DNA of 37,805 nucleotides from Desulfotomaculum sp. (GCA_017656165.1 JACDOL010000014.1:1-37805), one strand, 5' to 3'. Counted from the first letter of the stretch, positions 7,258 through 16,395 are shown. Numbers and translations are program-made. Notes: generated by a model from the sequence alone, not told the origin.

Positions 7258-8940
7258 TTAATTAGCAGACCTTAACAATGCTTCAGCATGTTCTAACGCC
7301 GGGCCTGTTAATTCTTTACTTCCCAGCATTCTTGTCAGCTCAGCAAGCCTGCCCTCATAATCTAAACACTTAATTTTGGTATATGTTCTTTCACCACTTA
7401 TTTCTTTACTAATTAAATAATGAAGTTTAGCAAAACAAGCAACTTGCGGTGCATGTGTTACAGTAATTACCTGGTGTTTCTCTCCAATTTGAGCCATTTT
7501 TTCTCCTACTGAATGTAAGACTCGTCCTCCAACCCCGGTATCTACTTCATCAAATATTAATGTGGGAACTTTATCTAACCCGGCTAAAAGGCACTTAACT
7601 GCCAGCATAAACCTGGATAATTCCCCTCCAGACGCAATTTTGTGCAGTGGTTTTAAAGGTTCACCGGGGTTAGTAGAAATCAGGAATTGAACATTATCAA
7701 TACCTTTTGCACTTGGCTTGGACAATTTTTCAAAACTCACTCGAAATTGAACCTTATTCATTTCTAGACCGGCCAGTTCTTCCTTTATTTTTTCCTGCAA
7801 TTTTACTGCTGTTTGGCGGCGCATATTTGATAATTTCTGAGCTTCTTTTTTTAATAACTGTTCATATTCCTCTTTTTGCAGCCTTAATTCATCCAATTTT
7901 TCCTCACTGGCCTCCAATTCTTCCAGCTGCTGCAAAACTTGTTTGTGATAATTAAGGATGTCTTCAACAGTATCCCCGTATTTTTTCTTCAGGCGGTTTA
8001 TTTCATGTAGTCTTTTTTCTATATAATCTAAACGCTGTGGGTCGTACTCTATATTATTTAAATAACTTGATATCTCCCGCGACACATCTTCTACTGTGTA
8101 CAGTGCTTCCTCCAGTGAACTTAAAAACTTTTCTACCTTTTTATCGTATTCAATAAGTTCCCGTAATGCACTTACTGCTTCTCCCATCAACTCTACTGCA
8201 GGAACACGGTAATTTCCTCCCCCGCTGTACAGCGTTTCTCTAATGGTGTTTCCCAGCAGGGCAATTCTTTCTGCATTGGCCAGTACTTTTCTTTCCTCGG
8301 TCAGCTGCTTATCTTCATCTAGAGTAAGGTTAGCTTTGTCAATTTCTTGGGCTTCAAACTGCAGAATATCAATTTGCCTGGCCTTATCCCTGGCGTTATC
8401 CTGCAGCTGTGCCAAGCGGCTCTGCAGCATATTCCACTGGTAATAATACTCTGCTACTTTTACTTTCTGTTCCTCTATCTCATTTCCCCCAAAACTGTCC
8501 AACAATTCCAGGTGCCGATCTGGGTCCAGCAGTGACTGCTGCTGATGCTGGCTGTGTACATCTACCAGCCCGGAAGCTGCCTGCCGGTACATTGCTAATG
8601 TAACAACCTGGCCGTTAACGCGGCACCAGTTCCGCCCGTTCCGGCTGATCTCACGGGAAAGTATAAGTACACCATCTTCTGATGGTTGAATCCCCAATGA
8701 TTCCAGTCGTTCTTGTATGTCTGCATTTACAGGTTCAAATGCAGCCTGTACAACAGCCTTATCCTCTCCAGCACGTATATATTCCGCTGAAGCCCGTCCA
8801 CCTACTGCCACCTGGAGAGCACCTAATAAAATTGACTTACCGGCACCTGTTTCACCAGTTAATACATTTAATCCCGGTCCAAATTCTACCGTAATATCAT
8901 CAATAAGGGCAAAATTTTTAATATACAATGAACGCAGCAA
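7258..8940 (-). CDS. recN: DNA repair protein RecN
   Basis: RecN is an SMC-like ATPase that gathers and tethers DNA ends in recombinational repair of double-strand breaks. The Walker A motif GETGAGKS is at residues 29-36. A long coiled-coil middle follows, and the C-terminal half has the ABC signature KIASGGELSRFMLA and Walker B PTLIFDEVDTGVGG. I chose TTG 8940 (MLRSLYIKNFALIDDITVEF) because AAGGAG lies 7 bases upstream and this is the family's normal N-terminus. The frame is open 23 codons further back, but that stretch only overlaps argR. The resulting 560 residues match the family. It follows argR by 4 bases, and the argR stop overlaps its ribosome site, so the two are translationally linked. 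Confidence 0.96.
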   Translation of the reverse strand: MLRSLYIKNFALIDDITVEFGPGLNVLTGETGAGKSILLGALQVAVGGRASAEYIRAGEDKAVVQAAFEPVNADIQERLESLGIQPSEDGVLILSREISRNGRNWCRVNGQVVTLAMYRQAASGLVDVHSQHQQQSLLDPDRHLELLDSFGGNEIEEQKVKVAEYYYQWNMLQSRLAQLQDNARDKARQIDILQFEAQEIDKANLTLDEDKQLTEERKVLANAERIALLGNTIRETLYSGGGNYRVPAVELMGEAVSALRELIEYDKKVEKFLSSLEEALYTVEDVSREISSYLNNIEYDPQRLDYIEKRLHEINRLKKKYGDTVEDILNYHKQVLQQLEELEASEEKLDELRLQKEEYEQLLKKEAQKLSNMRRQTAVKLQEKIKEELAGLEMNKVQFRVSFEKLSKPSAKGIDNVQFLISTNPGEPLKPLHKIASGGELSRFMLAVKCLLAGLDKVPTLIFDEVDTGVGGRVLHSVGEKMAQIGEKHQVITVTHAPQVACFAKLHYLISKEISGERTYTKIKCLDYEGRLAELTRMLGSKELTGPALEHAEALLRSAN

Positions 8941-8944
8941 AGTA

Positions 8945-9403
8945 TCACTCCTTGAATAGTTTGTTAAACCTTTCCACCACCGAACCAGTAGCTTTTTTAG
9001 GTTTAACAATCACCAAAATGTTATCGTCACCGCCTATTGTTCCTATAATTTCCGGCCAATTGGCATTGTCTATGGCCGATGCAACTCCCATAGCCTCACC
9101 GGGCATGGTCTTTATCACAATCAAGTTTTCACTGTAGTCAATGTCCAGAACAGAAGTCTTAAAAAGCCTTCTTAAACGTTCGTCACTATGCCGTATTATT
9201 GGTTCATTGGGCAGGGCATACTTGGAAATATTGTTTTCACCAGGAATTTTTATCAGCCCTAGTTCTTTGATATCCCGGGAAACGGTGGCCTGTGTAACGT
9301 CAAAGCCGGCTTTTCTTAGGGCACTAACTAGTTCTTCTTGAGTTTCAATTACCTGTTCTCTCACTATTTCTTGTATTTTTAATTGTCGCCTGGCTTTAGT
9401 CAA
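8945..9403 (-). CDS. argR: Arginine repressor ArgR/AhrC
   Basis: This hexameric regulator represses arginine biosynthesis and activates catabolism when arginine is bound. The N-terminal winged helix-turn-helix is at about 1-70 with [17 protein letters not shown]. The C-terminal oligomerisation and arginine-binding domain has [14 protein letters not shown], with the paired Asp that contact arginine. Length (152) is normal. It starts at TTG 9403 with GGTGG 6 bases upstream. In this gene neighbourhood argR sits between nadK and recN rather than with arg genes, as in many Firmicutes. Its targets are not in the window. Confidence 0.95.
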   Translation of the reverse strand: MTKARRQLKIQEIVREQVIETQEELVSALRKAGFDVTQATVSRDIKELGLIKIPGENNISKYALPNEPIIRHSDERLRRLFKTSVLDIDYSENLIVIKTMPGEAMGVASAIDNANWPEIIGTIGGDDNILVIVKPKKATGSVVERFNKLFKE

Positions 9404-9404
9404 T

Positions 9405-9971
9405 CTAACCCACCCTTTCTATAAAAAATAATACGGGAGCATTGGCAGGCCTGTTAATAAACCTGGTCCCCACCACCCAGAATAAATGCGAGTCCAATTT
9501 ATGCAGCGTTTTTTCAACAGCATTTAACTCCTCTAGGCCACCTTCATGCCCGGTATAAACAACAATGCTTATTTTCCCACCCACTTTTAAGAGCTGCAGT
9601 GCCTTATCCAGTGCAGCAGCGGTACTTTCAGGCCGAGTAATAATACCATGATCTCCACCTGGTAAATAACCGAGGTTAAACATTACAGCATCTACCGGTT
9701 CATTCACATATTGGTCCATATTTTCATGTCCGTCTCTTATTAAATTAACTGTTTTTATTAATCCATGTTCCTTAAGCAGCTCAGCAGTATTATTTATAGC
9801 CTGTTCCTGTATATCAAAGGCAAAAACTTTTCCTTTTTTCAAGTGCTGGGCTAAAAACAGGGTGTCATTTCCGTTACCTGCCGTAGCATCCACTGCCACA
9901 CCATTTTCATCTAAGTTAGCAGCGATAAATTCATGAGCCATAGCCACAGCACTTCTACGCTGTCTAAACAT
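9405..9971 (-). CDS. Putative rRNA methylase, YtqB/MraW_2 family
   Basis: This is a class I SAM-dependent methyltransferase of the YtqB type (about 190 residues). Motif I is [17 protein letters not shown] near residue 25, followed by the acidic end of strand 2 ([11 protein letters not shown]) and a catalytic-loop-like segment [13 protein letters not shown] chose ATG 9971 ([20 protein letters not shown]), which overlaps the nadK end by 8 bases. The longer frame upstream to 10112 lies wholly inside nadK and has no ribosome site. GGAGGAG stands 13 bases before this ATG, a long spacing. The methyl acceptor is unknown; family annotation as rRNA methylase is by homology only. Confidence 0.85.
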   Translation of the reverse strand: MFRQRRSAVAMAHEFIAANLDENGVAVDATAGNGNDTLFLAQHLKKGKVFAFDIQEQAINNTAELLKEHGLIKTVNLIRDGHENMDQYVNEPVDAVMFNLGYLPGGDHGIITRPESTAAALDKALQLLKVGGKISIVVYTGHEGGLEELNAVEKTLHKLDSHLFWVVGTRFINRPANAPVLFFIERVG

Positions 9972-10830
9972 TTGAACTGTTCCACTCCTCCAGTTTTTCC
10001 CTGAGTACACTGTAAAAACTATTTTTCTGTGTTCTGATAAACTTAGCTTTAAAGGGAGCCCTGCGCACCTGTACTTCATCATGTGTTTCCAGCCTAAAAC
10101 CATATTGACCATCTAAGGTGAGCATTATTTCCCCCCTTGACGTTTCTGTAGTAACTGATACAACATTGCCGGGGGATAACACCAGGGGCCGGGCCGATAA
10201 AGTGTGCGGGCAAATTGGAGTAACAACCATCAAGTCAATATTAGGTCCTACCAGGGGGCCACCGGCAGACAGCGAATAAGCTGTCGACCCGGTAGGACTG
10301 GCTATGATCACTCCATCGGCCGGGTAATTATTAACAAGCTCATTGTTTGCATATATTTTTAGCCATATCAGCCGGGCAAATGCACCTTTAGAAATTACAG
10401 CATCATTTAATCCCCAGGATGTCTCTACCAGCTTACCCTGCCGGTACACCCTGGCTTCTAACATCATTCGTTCTTCAATTACATACCTGCCGGACAGCAG
10501 GCGCTCTAATCCAGGTAAAATGTCCGGAATGTCTACTTCAGTGAGAAAACCTAAACGCCCGGCATTAATCCCGTAAAGCGGGGTCCCTAGGGGAGCAGCT
10601 ACTCTAGTACAGTTCAGTATTGTTCCATCCCCGCCCCATACTAAAATACAGTCAGATACCCTGGCCAGTTTTTCCGGCGGGAGACCTTCCTTCGGCTTAC
10701 CCAGGGTTTCAGCGCATTCATCACTGAGCAGTACGTTTAAATTTCTATTTTTCAGCCAGTGATAAATTTTTTCAACCACCGGTGCCACTTTATACTTTTC
10801 CTTGTTTAAAACCAGACCAATGGTTTTCAA
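9964..10830 (-). CDS. nadK: NAD kinase
   Basis: This enzyme phosphorylates NAD to NADP with ATP or polyphosphate. Visible motifs are the GGDGT loop in VWGGDGTILN (about residues 65-74), NAGRLGFLTE, and the substrate segment PADGVIIASPTGSTAYSLSA. Length (288) is typical. It starts at TTG 10830, overlapping the upstream gene's TGA as TTGA, with GGGAGG 9 bases upstream, so translation is probably coupled. NADPH supply is relevant to its neighbours: dxs/ispA isoprenoid synthesis and folate metabolism. Confidence 0.96.
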   Translation of the reverse strand: MKTIGLVLNKEKYKVAPVVEKIYHWLKNRNLNVLLSDECAETLGKPKEGLPPEKLARVSDCILVWGGDGTILNCTRVAAPLGTPLYGINAGRLGFLTEVDIPDILPGLERLLSGRYVIEERMMLEARVYRQGKLVETSWGLNDAVISKGAFARLIWLKIYANNELVNNYPADGVIIASPTGSTAYSLSAGGPLVGPNIDLMVVTPICPHTLSARPLVLSPGNVVSVTTETSRGEIMLTLDGQYGFRLETHDEVQVRRAPFKAKFIRTQKNSFYSVLREKLEEWNSSNV

Positions 10831-11351
10831 CCAATTAGTCCTCCCTTAACTAGTAGTAATCCTAATAAGGCGCCTGCCGCCAAGGCAGCAAGGTGGGAAA
10901 AAATGTTTTTAATCTGCCAGGGCATTTCAATTTCAAACTCCACAGCATGAATTCTTTTATTTTCCATATCTAACAGCAGTACGCCGTTTGTCCTGTAAAT
11001 AAGGTAATATTCCAAAAGCTGCCGCCTGATACCTGCACTGGTAGGTTTTTCAACTTGTTTTCCCGTTTTTACTTCCACTACATATTTTAAACCATCTTTT
11101 TTAACTATAAAATCTGCCTTGACATGATTCTTAAAACTTTTACTGTCAATTTTAGTTATAATGGGAACTCGTTTCTGCTGCGCAATAATTGAATAGCCCT
11201 GCTGCTCCAAATATTTTTGTGCAGCAGCCTCTGCTTTCTTTGACTTCTTGTAACGGTGTTTTAATTTAAAAGATTGCAGCAACCTGATTAAATAGTAAAC
11301 TAAAAGGCCCCCAAAAACAATGCCTAATATAAATAGGTCTGAAGACTTCAT
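10827..11351 (-). CDS. Membrane-anchored PD-(D/E)XK nuclease-like protein
   Basis: This 174-residue protein has an N-terminal membrane helix (about 5-25), a soluble middle, and a C-terminal hydrophobic pair-like segment (about 150-172). The middle carries D80 in VKADFIVKKDG and E93-x-K95 in YVVEVKTGK, with E41 or E49 in a preceding helix. This is the spacing of the PD-(D/E)XK nuclease fold, similar to Holliday-junction and restriction endonuclease-like domains. A nuclease role is inference. It sits between tlyA (2-base gap) and nadK (4-base overlap), so it belongs to this housekeeping operon. The start is ATG 11351 with only a weak GTGGGG ribosome site, consistent with coupling to tlyA. Confidence 0.78.
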   Translation of the reverse strand: MKSSDLFILGIVFGGLLVYYLIRLLQSFKLKHRYKKSKKAEAAAQKYLEQQGYSIIAQQKRVPIITKIDSKSFKNHVKADFIVKKDGLKYVVEVKTGKQVEKPTSAGIRRQLLEYYLIYRTNGVLLLDMENKRIHAVEFEIEMPWQIKNIFSHLAALAAGALLGLLLVKGGLIG

Positions 11352-11353
11352 AA

Positions 11354-12163
11354 CTACAGCCCCACATGGGCAGCCTCTACTACCCTTGTTATATCAATAT
11401 CATTTATTTTAAATTCCTCTCGTTCTTTATTTCTAGTAAAATAAAGTAAAAATTCTATATTCCCTTCCGGGCCTTTTACAGGTGAGTAGTCCAAGCCCAG
11501 CACCTTGTATTCCAGTTCTTTAGTTAAGTCTAAAACTGCTCTTATAACATCCCTGTGAACAGCTGGATCGCGAACAACACCCTTTTTACCTACTTTTTCG
11601 CGACCGGCCTCAAATTGGGGTTTAATCAGTGCTACCCCGTCAGCATCTACTGTGGTCAGCTCCAGCAGTTTAGGAAGCACTTTTGATAATGATATAAATG
11701 AAACATCAATTGTTACAAAGTCAGGTAAATCATCAAGTTTATCAGCCGTCAGGTGGCGAATATTTGTTCTTTCTAAAACTACTACCCTCGGATCCTGACG
11801 CAGTGACCATGCCAGCTGTCCATAACCAACATCTACAGAGTATACTTTTTGTGCACCGTTTTGCAGTGCACAGTCAGTAAACCCCCCTGTAGAAGCACCA
11901 ACATCCAGCACTATCTTCCCGTTAAGGTCGATTTGGAAAGATTTTATAGCTTTCTCCAGTTTTAAACCGCCCCTGCTTACGTAAGGCAGGAGATTCCCCT
12001 TTACTTCTATCTTTACATCATCACTTACCTGGTACCCGGGTTTATCTACTCGCTTACCATTGACAAAAACTAAGCCCGCCATCACTGCAGAGCGGGCTTT
12101 TTCCCGGCTGGCAAACTGGCCCCGGGATACAAGTACCTTATCCAATCTCTGTTTACCAGACAT
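11354..12163 (-). CDS. tlyA: TlyA family 2'-O-methyltransferase with S4 domain
   Basis: TlyA proteins methylate ribose of 16S/23S rRNA and are often called hemolysin A. The N-terminal S4 RNA-binding domain (about 1-60: RLDKVLVSRGQFASREKAR) is followed by a Rossmann methyltransferase with motif I IVLDVGASTGGFTDCAL and later IKPQFEAGRE. I chose ATG 12163 (MSGKQRLDKVL), 5 bases after GGAGG. The frame extends 7 codons further to 12184 without a better site. At 269 residues it fits the family. It starts 21 bases after dxs, as in many Gram-positive dxs-tlyA pairs. Confidence 0.94.
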   Translation of the reverse strand: MSGKQRLDKVLVSRGQFASREKARSAVMAGLVFVNGKRVDKPGYQVSDDVKIEVKGNLLPYVSRGGLKLEKAIKSFQIDLNGKIVLDVGASTGGFTDCALQNGAQKVYSVDVGYGQLAWSLRQDPRVVVLERTNIRHLTADKLDDLPDFVTIDVSFISLSKVLPKLLELTTVDADGVALIKPQFEAGREKVGKKGVVRDPAVHRDVIRAVLDLTKELEYKVLGLDYSPVKGPEGNIEFLLYFTRNKEREEFKINDIDITRVVEAAHVGL

Positions 12164-12184
12164 GAGCACCTCCAGTAATGGCAT

Positions 12185-14080
12185 TTATTTCTGGGCCGCA
12201 TGCAGTTTTGGACGCTTTCCAACCATGTGCAGGGCTTTCATTACAATATTGTCCACTGTCAAACCGTATTTTTCCCGCATTATGGACGGAGCACCGTGTT
12301 CTACAAATTCATCTTTAATTCCCAGCCTGTTAACTTTAATGTTGTGTAATCCTTTGGCCTCCAGCATTTCTAATACAGAACTGCCAAACCCACCGGCTAG
12401 AACATGTTCTTCCACTGTGATAAGCCGCCCGGTTTCAGCGGCATAATGAGCAATGCACTGGTCATCCAGCGGCTTTATGAACCGGGCATTTATTACTGCA
12501 GCTTGTACACCTAATTTAGCCAGTTCCCCAGCGGCCTCTTCAACAAGCGGCACCATGTTCCCAATGGCTGCCAGTGTCACATCACTTCCCCGCCGCAGCA
12601 CCTCTGCTTTCCCCACCGGCAGTGCCAGCGGTTCCTCATCCATGGGGGACCCTATACCTGCCCCCCTGGGATACCTTACAGCACAGGGCCCCGGCAGTTC
12701 TAATGCCGTTTTCAGCATATGCTGCAGCTCATTTTCATCCTTTGGAGCCATTATAGTAATATTAGGTATGGAGCGTAAAAAAGTAATATCAAATAAACCC
12801 TGGTGAGTGGCACCATCATCTCCCACAATGCCGGCCCTGTCTATGGCAAATACTACCGGCAGGTTCTGGAGGCAGACATCATGCAGAACTTGATCGTAGC
12901 CCCTCTGTAAAAATGTCGAGTATAATGCCACCACCGGTTTATACCCCTTAATGGCCATCCCAGCCGCTAACGTTACTGCATGCTGCTCTGCTATGCCGAC
13001 ATCAAAAAAGCGGTCGGGATAATGCTGAGCAAATTTATCCAAGCCTGTCCCGCTGGCCATTGCTGCGGTAATGGCTATGATTTTTTTATTTTCCCCGGCT
13101 AATTTTATCAGCGTATCACTGAACACAGAAGTATAGGTGGGAGCAGAATTCTTCTTCAATGCTTCCCCAGACACAATGTCAAAGGGGCCTGTTCCGTGAA
13201 ATTTATCCGGGTTTTCCTCTGCTGGTTTATATCCTTTACCCTTTTGGGTAATAACATGAACCAGTATGGGCCCTTTCATGGCCTTTGCCTGCTTTAATAT
13301 ATTAATGGTTTCATCAATATTGTGGCCATCTATTGGCCCAAGATAAGTAAATCCCAGTTCTTCAAAAATCATCCCTGGTACAACCAGGTATTTTAAACTA
13401 TCCTTCAGGCGGTCTGCCACTTTTAAGACCTGTTTACCAATGGGAAGTTTTTTCAGCAGATTTTCAATTTCGTCTTTTCCCCGGGAATACATGGGATCAG
13501 TTCGAATGCGGGTTAGGTACTTGGATAATCCCCCCACATTTTCTCCAATACTCATCTCATTATCGTTTAAGATTACTATAAAATCTGTCCCCAGGTGACC
13601 GGCATGGTTAAGGGCTTCAAAGGCCATGCCGCCTGTCATAGCCCCATCCCCAATTATTGCTGCTACCGAATATTTTTCCCCGCTCATATCCCTGGCTAAA
13701 GCTAAGCCAAGGGCTGCAGAGATAGAAGTACTGCTGTGCCCAGTTCCAAAGGCATCATGATTACTCTCTGAACAACGAGGAAAACCTGACACTCCCCCGT
13801 ACTTTCTCAGAGTATAAAATTCATTCCTGCGCCCGGTAAGCAGCTTATGCACATAGCATTGGTGACCTACGTCAAACACTATTCTATCCCTGCTGGTATC
13901 AAAAACTTTGTGTACCGCCAGGGTAAGTTCAACCACTCCCAGGTTGGGTGCCAAGTGCCCTCCATTCTTAGAAACAGTTTCAATAATTGCTTCTCGCAGT
14001 TCACCGGCCAGCTCTTTCAGCTGGTTGTTATTTAATTCCTTTAGATCACGAGGTGAATTAATACTATTCAGTAAATTCAA
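12185..14080 (-). CDS. dxs: 1-deoxy-D-xylulose-5-phosphate synthase
   Basis: This enzyme condenses pyruvate and glyceraldehyde 3-phosphate to DXP, the first step of the MEP isoprenoid pathway, using thiamine diphosphate. Visible are the N-terminal [14 protein letters not shown], the TPP/Mg motif [18 protein letters not shown] ... NDNEMSI, and the transketolase central and C-terminal domains with [16 protein letters not shown]. Length (631) is normal. It starts at TTG 14080 with AAGGTGG 10 bases upstream. That ribosome site is displayed in the loop of an 8-bp hairpin. It follows oapA by 29 bases and, with ispA beyond the OLE RNA, supplies isoprenoid precursors. Confidence 0.97.
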   Translation of the reverse strand: MNLLNSINSPRDLKELNNNQLKELAGELREAIIETVSKNGGHLAPNLGVVELTLAVHKVFDTSRDRIVFDVGHQCYVHKLLTGRRNEFYTLRKYGGVSGFPRCSESNHDAFGTGHSSTSISAALGLALARDMSGEKYSVAAIIGDGAMTGGMAFEALNHAGHLGTDFIVILNDNEMSIGENVGGLSKYLTRIRTDPMYSRGKDEIENLLKKLPIGKQVLKVADRLKDSLKYLVVPGMIFEELGFTYLGPIDGHNIDETINILKQAKAMKGPILVHVITQKGKGYKPAEENPDKFHGTGPFDIVSGEALKKNSAPTYTSVFSDTLIKLAGENKKIIAITAAMASGTGLDKFAQHYPDRFFDVGIAEQHAVTLAAGMAIKGYKPVVALYSTFLQRGYDQVLHDVCLQNLPVVFAIDRAGIVGDDGATHQGLFDITFLRSIPNITIMAPKDENELQHMLKTALELPGPCAVRYPRGAGIGSPMDEEPLALPVGKAEVLRRGSDVTLAAIGNMVPLVEEAAGELAKLGVQAAVINARFIKPLDDQCIAHYAAETGRLITVEEHVLAGGFGSSVLEMLEAKGLHNIKVNRLGIKDEFVEHGAPSIMREKYGLTVDNIVMKALHMVGKRPKLHAAQK

Positions 14081-14108
14081 GATAACTATACCACCTTTTT
14101 TAGTTATC
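14081..14108 (-). promoter_or_regulatory. Hairpin presenting the dxs ribosome site
   Basis: GATAACTA and TAGTTATC (14101-14108 and 14081-14088) form a perfect 8-bp stem with a 12-base loop. The loop holds the dxs AAGGTGG, and the dxs TTG start directly follows the stem. The stem begins 1 base after the oapA stop codon. It may couple dxs translation to oapA or affect ribosome access. Confidence 0.5.
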
Positions 14109-14109
14109 C

Positions 14110-14694
14110 TTAATGAGAACGTTTTTTGCGAAAAGGATCTTTACCCATTAATTTTTGAATCCAAGCTATATTTTTACCCACAAAAAAAATAATGTTGTGA
14201 CAATATCGCAGAGCAAATTTTTTACCCAGGGCTTTCCCTGCCACTGTCATTGCAGCAATGGAAGCAGTAATCAGTATATTAAGGATAAAAACGTCCCACT
14301 GAGGTTTAATTATTATTAAACGGGCCACAATGCTTATTCCTAAAGCACCAGAAACTGTTCCAGCTATGTCCCCGATAACATCATTGGCTATGTTTGCCAC
14401 TCGGTCTGCATTTCGTATTAAATAAACACTCTGCTGGGCTCCTAAAACACGATTTGCAGCCATGGCGTGGAAGGGTGCTTCCTGGGCCGCTGTCACTGCT
14501 GTTCCCAGGACATCAAAAGTAATTCCAATAAATATAATTACCAACAATATAATAAAAGATAAGGCTATACTTTCTAATTCCCTGATAAATAATTCCGAAA
14601 TGATGGAAAAAATTACTGCCAGTGTAAAGGATCCTATTCCAATTATTAATACATAAAAAATAGAAACACTGGATTTATTGTTATTATGGCCCAA
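14110..14694 (-). CDS. oapA: OapA, OLE RNA-associated membrane protein
   Basis: This 194-residue integral membrane protein has about four hydrophobic segments: residues 11-33, 43-66, about 116-128 and 133-152. Between them is a charged, conserved-looking stretch: [16 protein letters not shown], then [19 protein letters not shown] with a DxxxD motif (D105, D109). The basic tail FRKKRSH suits RNA contact. It lies directly downstream of a ~640-base structured RNA and upstream of dxs, the diagnostic position of OapA, which binds OLE RNA as a dimer and brings it to the membrane in Bacillus halodurans. It resembles DUF21-type transporter domains superficially but lacks CBS domains. It starts at TTG 14694 behind GAGGTGG. 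Confidence 0.88.
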   Translation of the reverse strand: MGHNNNKSSVSIFYVLIIGIGSFTLAVIFSIISELFIRELESIALSFIILLVIIFIGITFDVLGTAVTAAQEAPFHAMAANRVLGAQQSVYLIRNADRVANIANDVIGDIAGTVSGALGISIVARLIIIKPQWDVFILNILITASIAAMTVAGKALGKKFALRYCHNIIFFVGKNIAWIQKLMGKDPFRKKRSH

Positions 14695-14718
14695 ACATTA
14701 CCACCTCATCAAAATATG

Positions 14719-15359
14719 GGTGTGGGCTGCTAAACAGCAGCCCACACCTATCGATCTATGTAACGTGTGCCGGTGATAACTTGCCGGGTAAATGTTGCGG
14801 CTTAGGTCTAGCAGGTTTTCCCAAAAGACCACCAGCTGTCGCCAGACTGGCGGTTTCCCTTTAAGGTCTTTTCCGGCCGTTACCGTCACCGGGGCTAGAT
14901 TGCCACTTAGTCCGCACTGCAATCCCCGGCAAGCCCTGGACACAACCAGACAGCCTAGGAGTTTTCCTCGGCAGAACACTCCTTTTCTAGCCTCTTTTGC
15001 AGCAATGGTTTCATCCAGCTTTATACCAGGATGGGCCCAAACTGGAATAAAGCTTTTCATGGAATCCACCATTACCACTCAAGGCAGGCTACGCTACACG
15101 CAGCTTTCCCCACGTGTAGGTTTTCCCAAGCCGCAGTACTTAACAGTACCACAAACTTGGGCCTCCGCGGTGACAGGGTCAATTCCCACATGCCCTTGTG
15201 GGCTGCCCTACCACCTTAACTCCCAGCACCACCCCCGACTGGGCGTCGAAAGCAAGCACCAGGAACTTCATCGATGTGCCCTTAGCGGATTTTTAGGCCC
15301 GCTTTCGAAAAGGCTGTTCTGACTAGGATACTGCATCACCGACACGCCTTTTTTTCTGC
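14719..15359 (-). ncRNA. ole: OLE RNA (ornate, large, extremophilic)
   Basis: No gene fits 14699-15510; the frames seen there lack plausible protein character. Instead the minus strand is rich in complementary segments. Bases 14823-14830 pair with 14865-14872, enclosing 14841-14845/14847-14851. Bases 15094-15100 pair with 15113-15119, extended by 15087-15090/15129-15132. At the 3' end a perfect 13-bp hairpin is formed by 14719-14731 and 14736-14748. A sigma-A promoter sets the 5' end near 15359, giving ~640 bases, close to the known ~610-base OLE RNA. The location between ispA and oapA-dxs is the classic OLE context. OLE RNA forms a membrane ribonucleoprotein with OapA and is linked to stress tolerance; its exact mechanism is unsettled. 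The 3' hairpin has no good U tract, so the RNA may be processed from an ole-oapA transcript. Confidence 0.9.
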
Positions 15360-15365
15360 AATCAG

Positions 15366-15395
15366 ATTATAGCATAATTAAATATACAATGACAA
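15366..15395 (-). promoter_or_regulatory. Sigma-A promoter of OLE RNA
   Basis: On the minus strand TTGTCA (15395-15390), an 18-base spacer and a consensus TATAAT (15371-15366) predict a transcript start near 15359. This is the best sigma-A promoter in the block and would give OLE RNA its own transcription apart from ispA. Bases 15396-15510 hold a near-repeat of AAACCTATs (15418-15446) and no gene. Confidence 0.8.
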
Positions 15396-15510
15396 AGTCG
15401 ATGTTAGACCGCTAACCTCCAGATAGGTTTAGTACTGTCATAGGTTTTGCAGTAAGTTAATCGCTCTCCGCCGCAATAGTCCGTATTTCGTTTTTTAGCC
15501 GTTTTTAATA

Positions 15511-16395
15511 TTAATAATCTCTATTAATAATAAAATTTACAGCACTGCGCAAAAATTCTCCTCTAGGGCCAAAAGCCTCTAAAGCATTTATGGCATTATC
15601 TGCCGCTTCCCTGGCTTTTCTCCGGGCAGCCTCAATGCCAAACAGTGCCGGGAAAGTAGCTTTTTGATTTTTTTCATCACTGCCTACAGGCTTGCCAATT
15701 TTTTGAGAATCGCCTTCCACATCTAAGATATCATCTATTATTTGAAAGGCCAGACCTAAGTTTTCAGCATAGTTAGTTAATGCCTGCAGCTGCAGGTCAC
15801 TGGCTCCACTTAATATGGCCCCTGCACGAACAGAAGCCCGGAACAAAGCACCGGTCTTGTGCCGGTGAATATATTCCAGGGTTTGGGCGTCTACTTCGCT
15901 GCCTGCTGAAATAGTATCAACCACCTGTCCACCTATCAGCCCCTTAGATCCTGACAGCTCGGCAACTTCCTGAATTACCCTGACGACTAAATCTGCCGGG
16001 GCGGTTTTTGCATTTTCAGCTAACAGCTGGAACGCTAGAGTTAAAAGAGCATCTCCAGCTAAAATGGACACAGCCTCACCAAAAACTACATGATTGGTAG
16101 GCTTTCCTCGACGCATATCGTCATTATCCATAGCTGGCAAATCATCATGTACCAGTGAATATGTGTGAATTAGTTCCAGCGCACAAGCTGTCGGCAATAC
16201 CCGCTGTGGGTCGCATCCAACTGCTTCTGCGGCTCCAATAACCAGTGCCGGCCTTAATCTTTTTCCCCCGGCGAGAAGGCTGTAACGCATAGCCTGGTGT
16301 ATTATTGATGGGTAAGTGGATTCTTGAGGTACGTACTTTTCAAAAGCTTTCTCCACCAGTTCTGCTCGTTCTTTTAACTGCTGTAGAAACTCCAC
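15511..16395 (-). CDS. ispA: Polyprenyl (farnesyl) diphosphate synthase
   Basis: This prenyltransferase makes farnesyl diphosphate from IPP and DMAPP/GPP. The first Asp-rich motif is DDLPAMDNDDMRRGKP (about residues 79-94), containing DDxxxxD, and the second is IIDDILDVEGD. The spacing of the first motif is that of bacterial type II FPP synthases. Length (294) is normal. It starts at GTG 16395, sharing one base with the xseB stop (TAGTG), with GGAGG 9 bases upstream, so the two are translationally coupled. The xseB-ispA order is common in bacteria. OLE RNA is the next gene downstream. Confidence 0.95.
   Translation of the reverse strand: MEFLQQLKERAELVEKAFEKYVPQESTYPSIIHQAMRYSLLAGGKRLRPALVIGAAEAVGCDPQRVLPTACALELIHTYSLVHDDLPAMDNDDMRRGKPTNHVVFGEAVSILAGDALLTLAFQLLAENAKTAPADLVVRVIQEVAELSGSKGLIGGQVVDTISAGSEVDAQTLEYIHRHKTGALFRASVRAGAILSGASDLQLQALTNYAENLGLAFQIIDDILDVEGDSQKIGKPVGSDEKNQKATFPALFGIEAARRKAREAADNAINALEAFGPRGEFLRSAVNFIINRDY

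Noticed and set aside
8941-9009. 23-codon upstream extension of recN
   Set aside because: It overlaps argR, has no ribosome site, and breaks the family N-terminus; TTG 8940 with AAGGAG is better.
9972-10112. 47-codon upstream extension of the YtqB-like methylase
   Set aside because: It lies wholly within nadK and the conserved methylase fold begins after it.
14698-15322. Open frames of 126 residues (minus, 14698-15078) and 176 residues (plus, 14792-15322) in the ispA-oapA gap
   Set aside because: Low-complexity, Cys/Trp/Arg-rich products with no ribosome sites or family features. They lie inside the structured OLE RNA, whose G/C-rich stems reduce stop codons in all frames.
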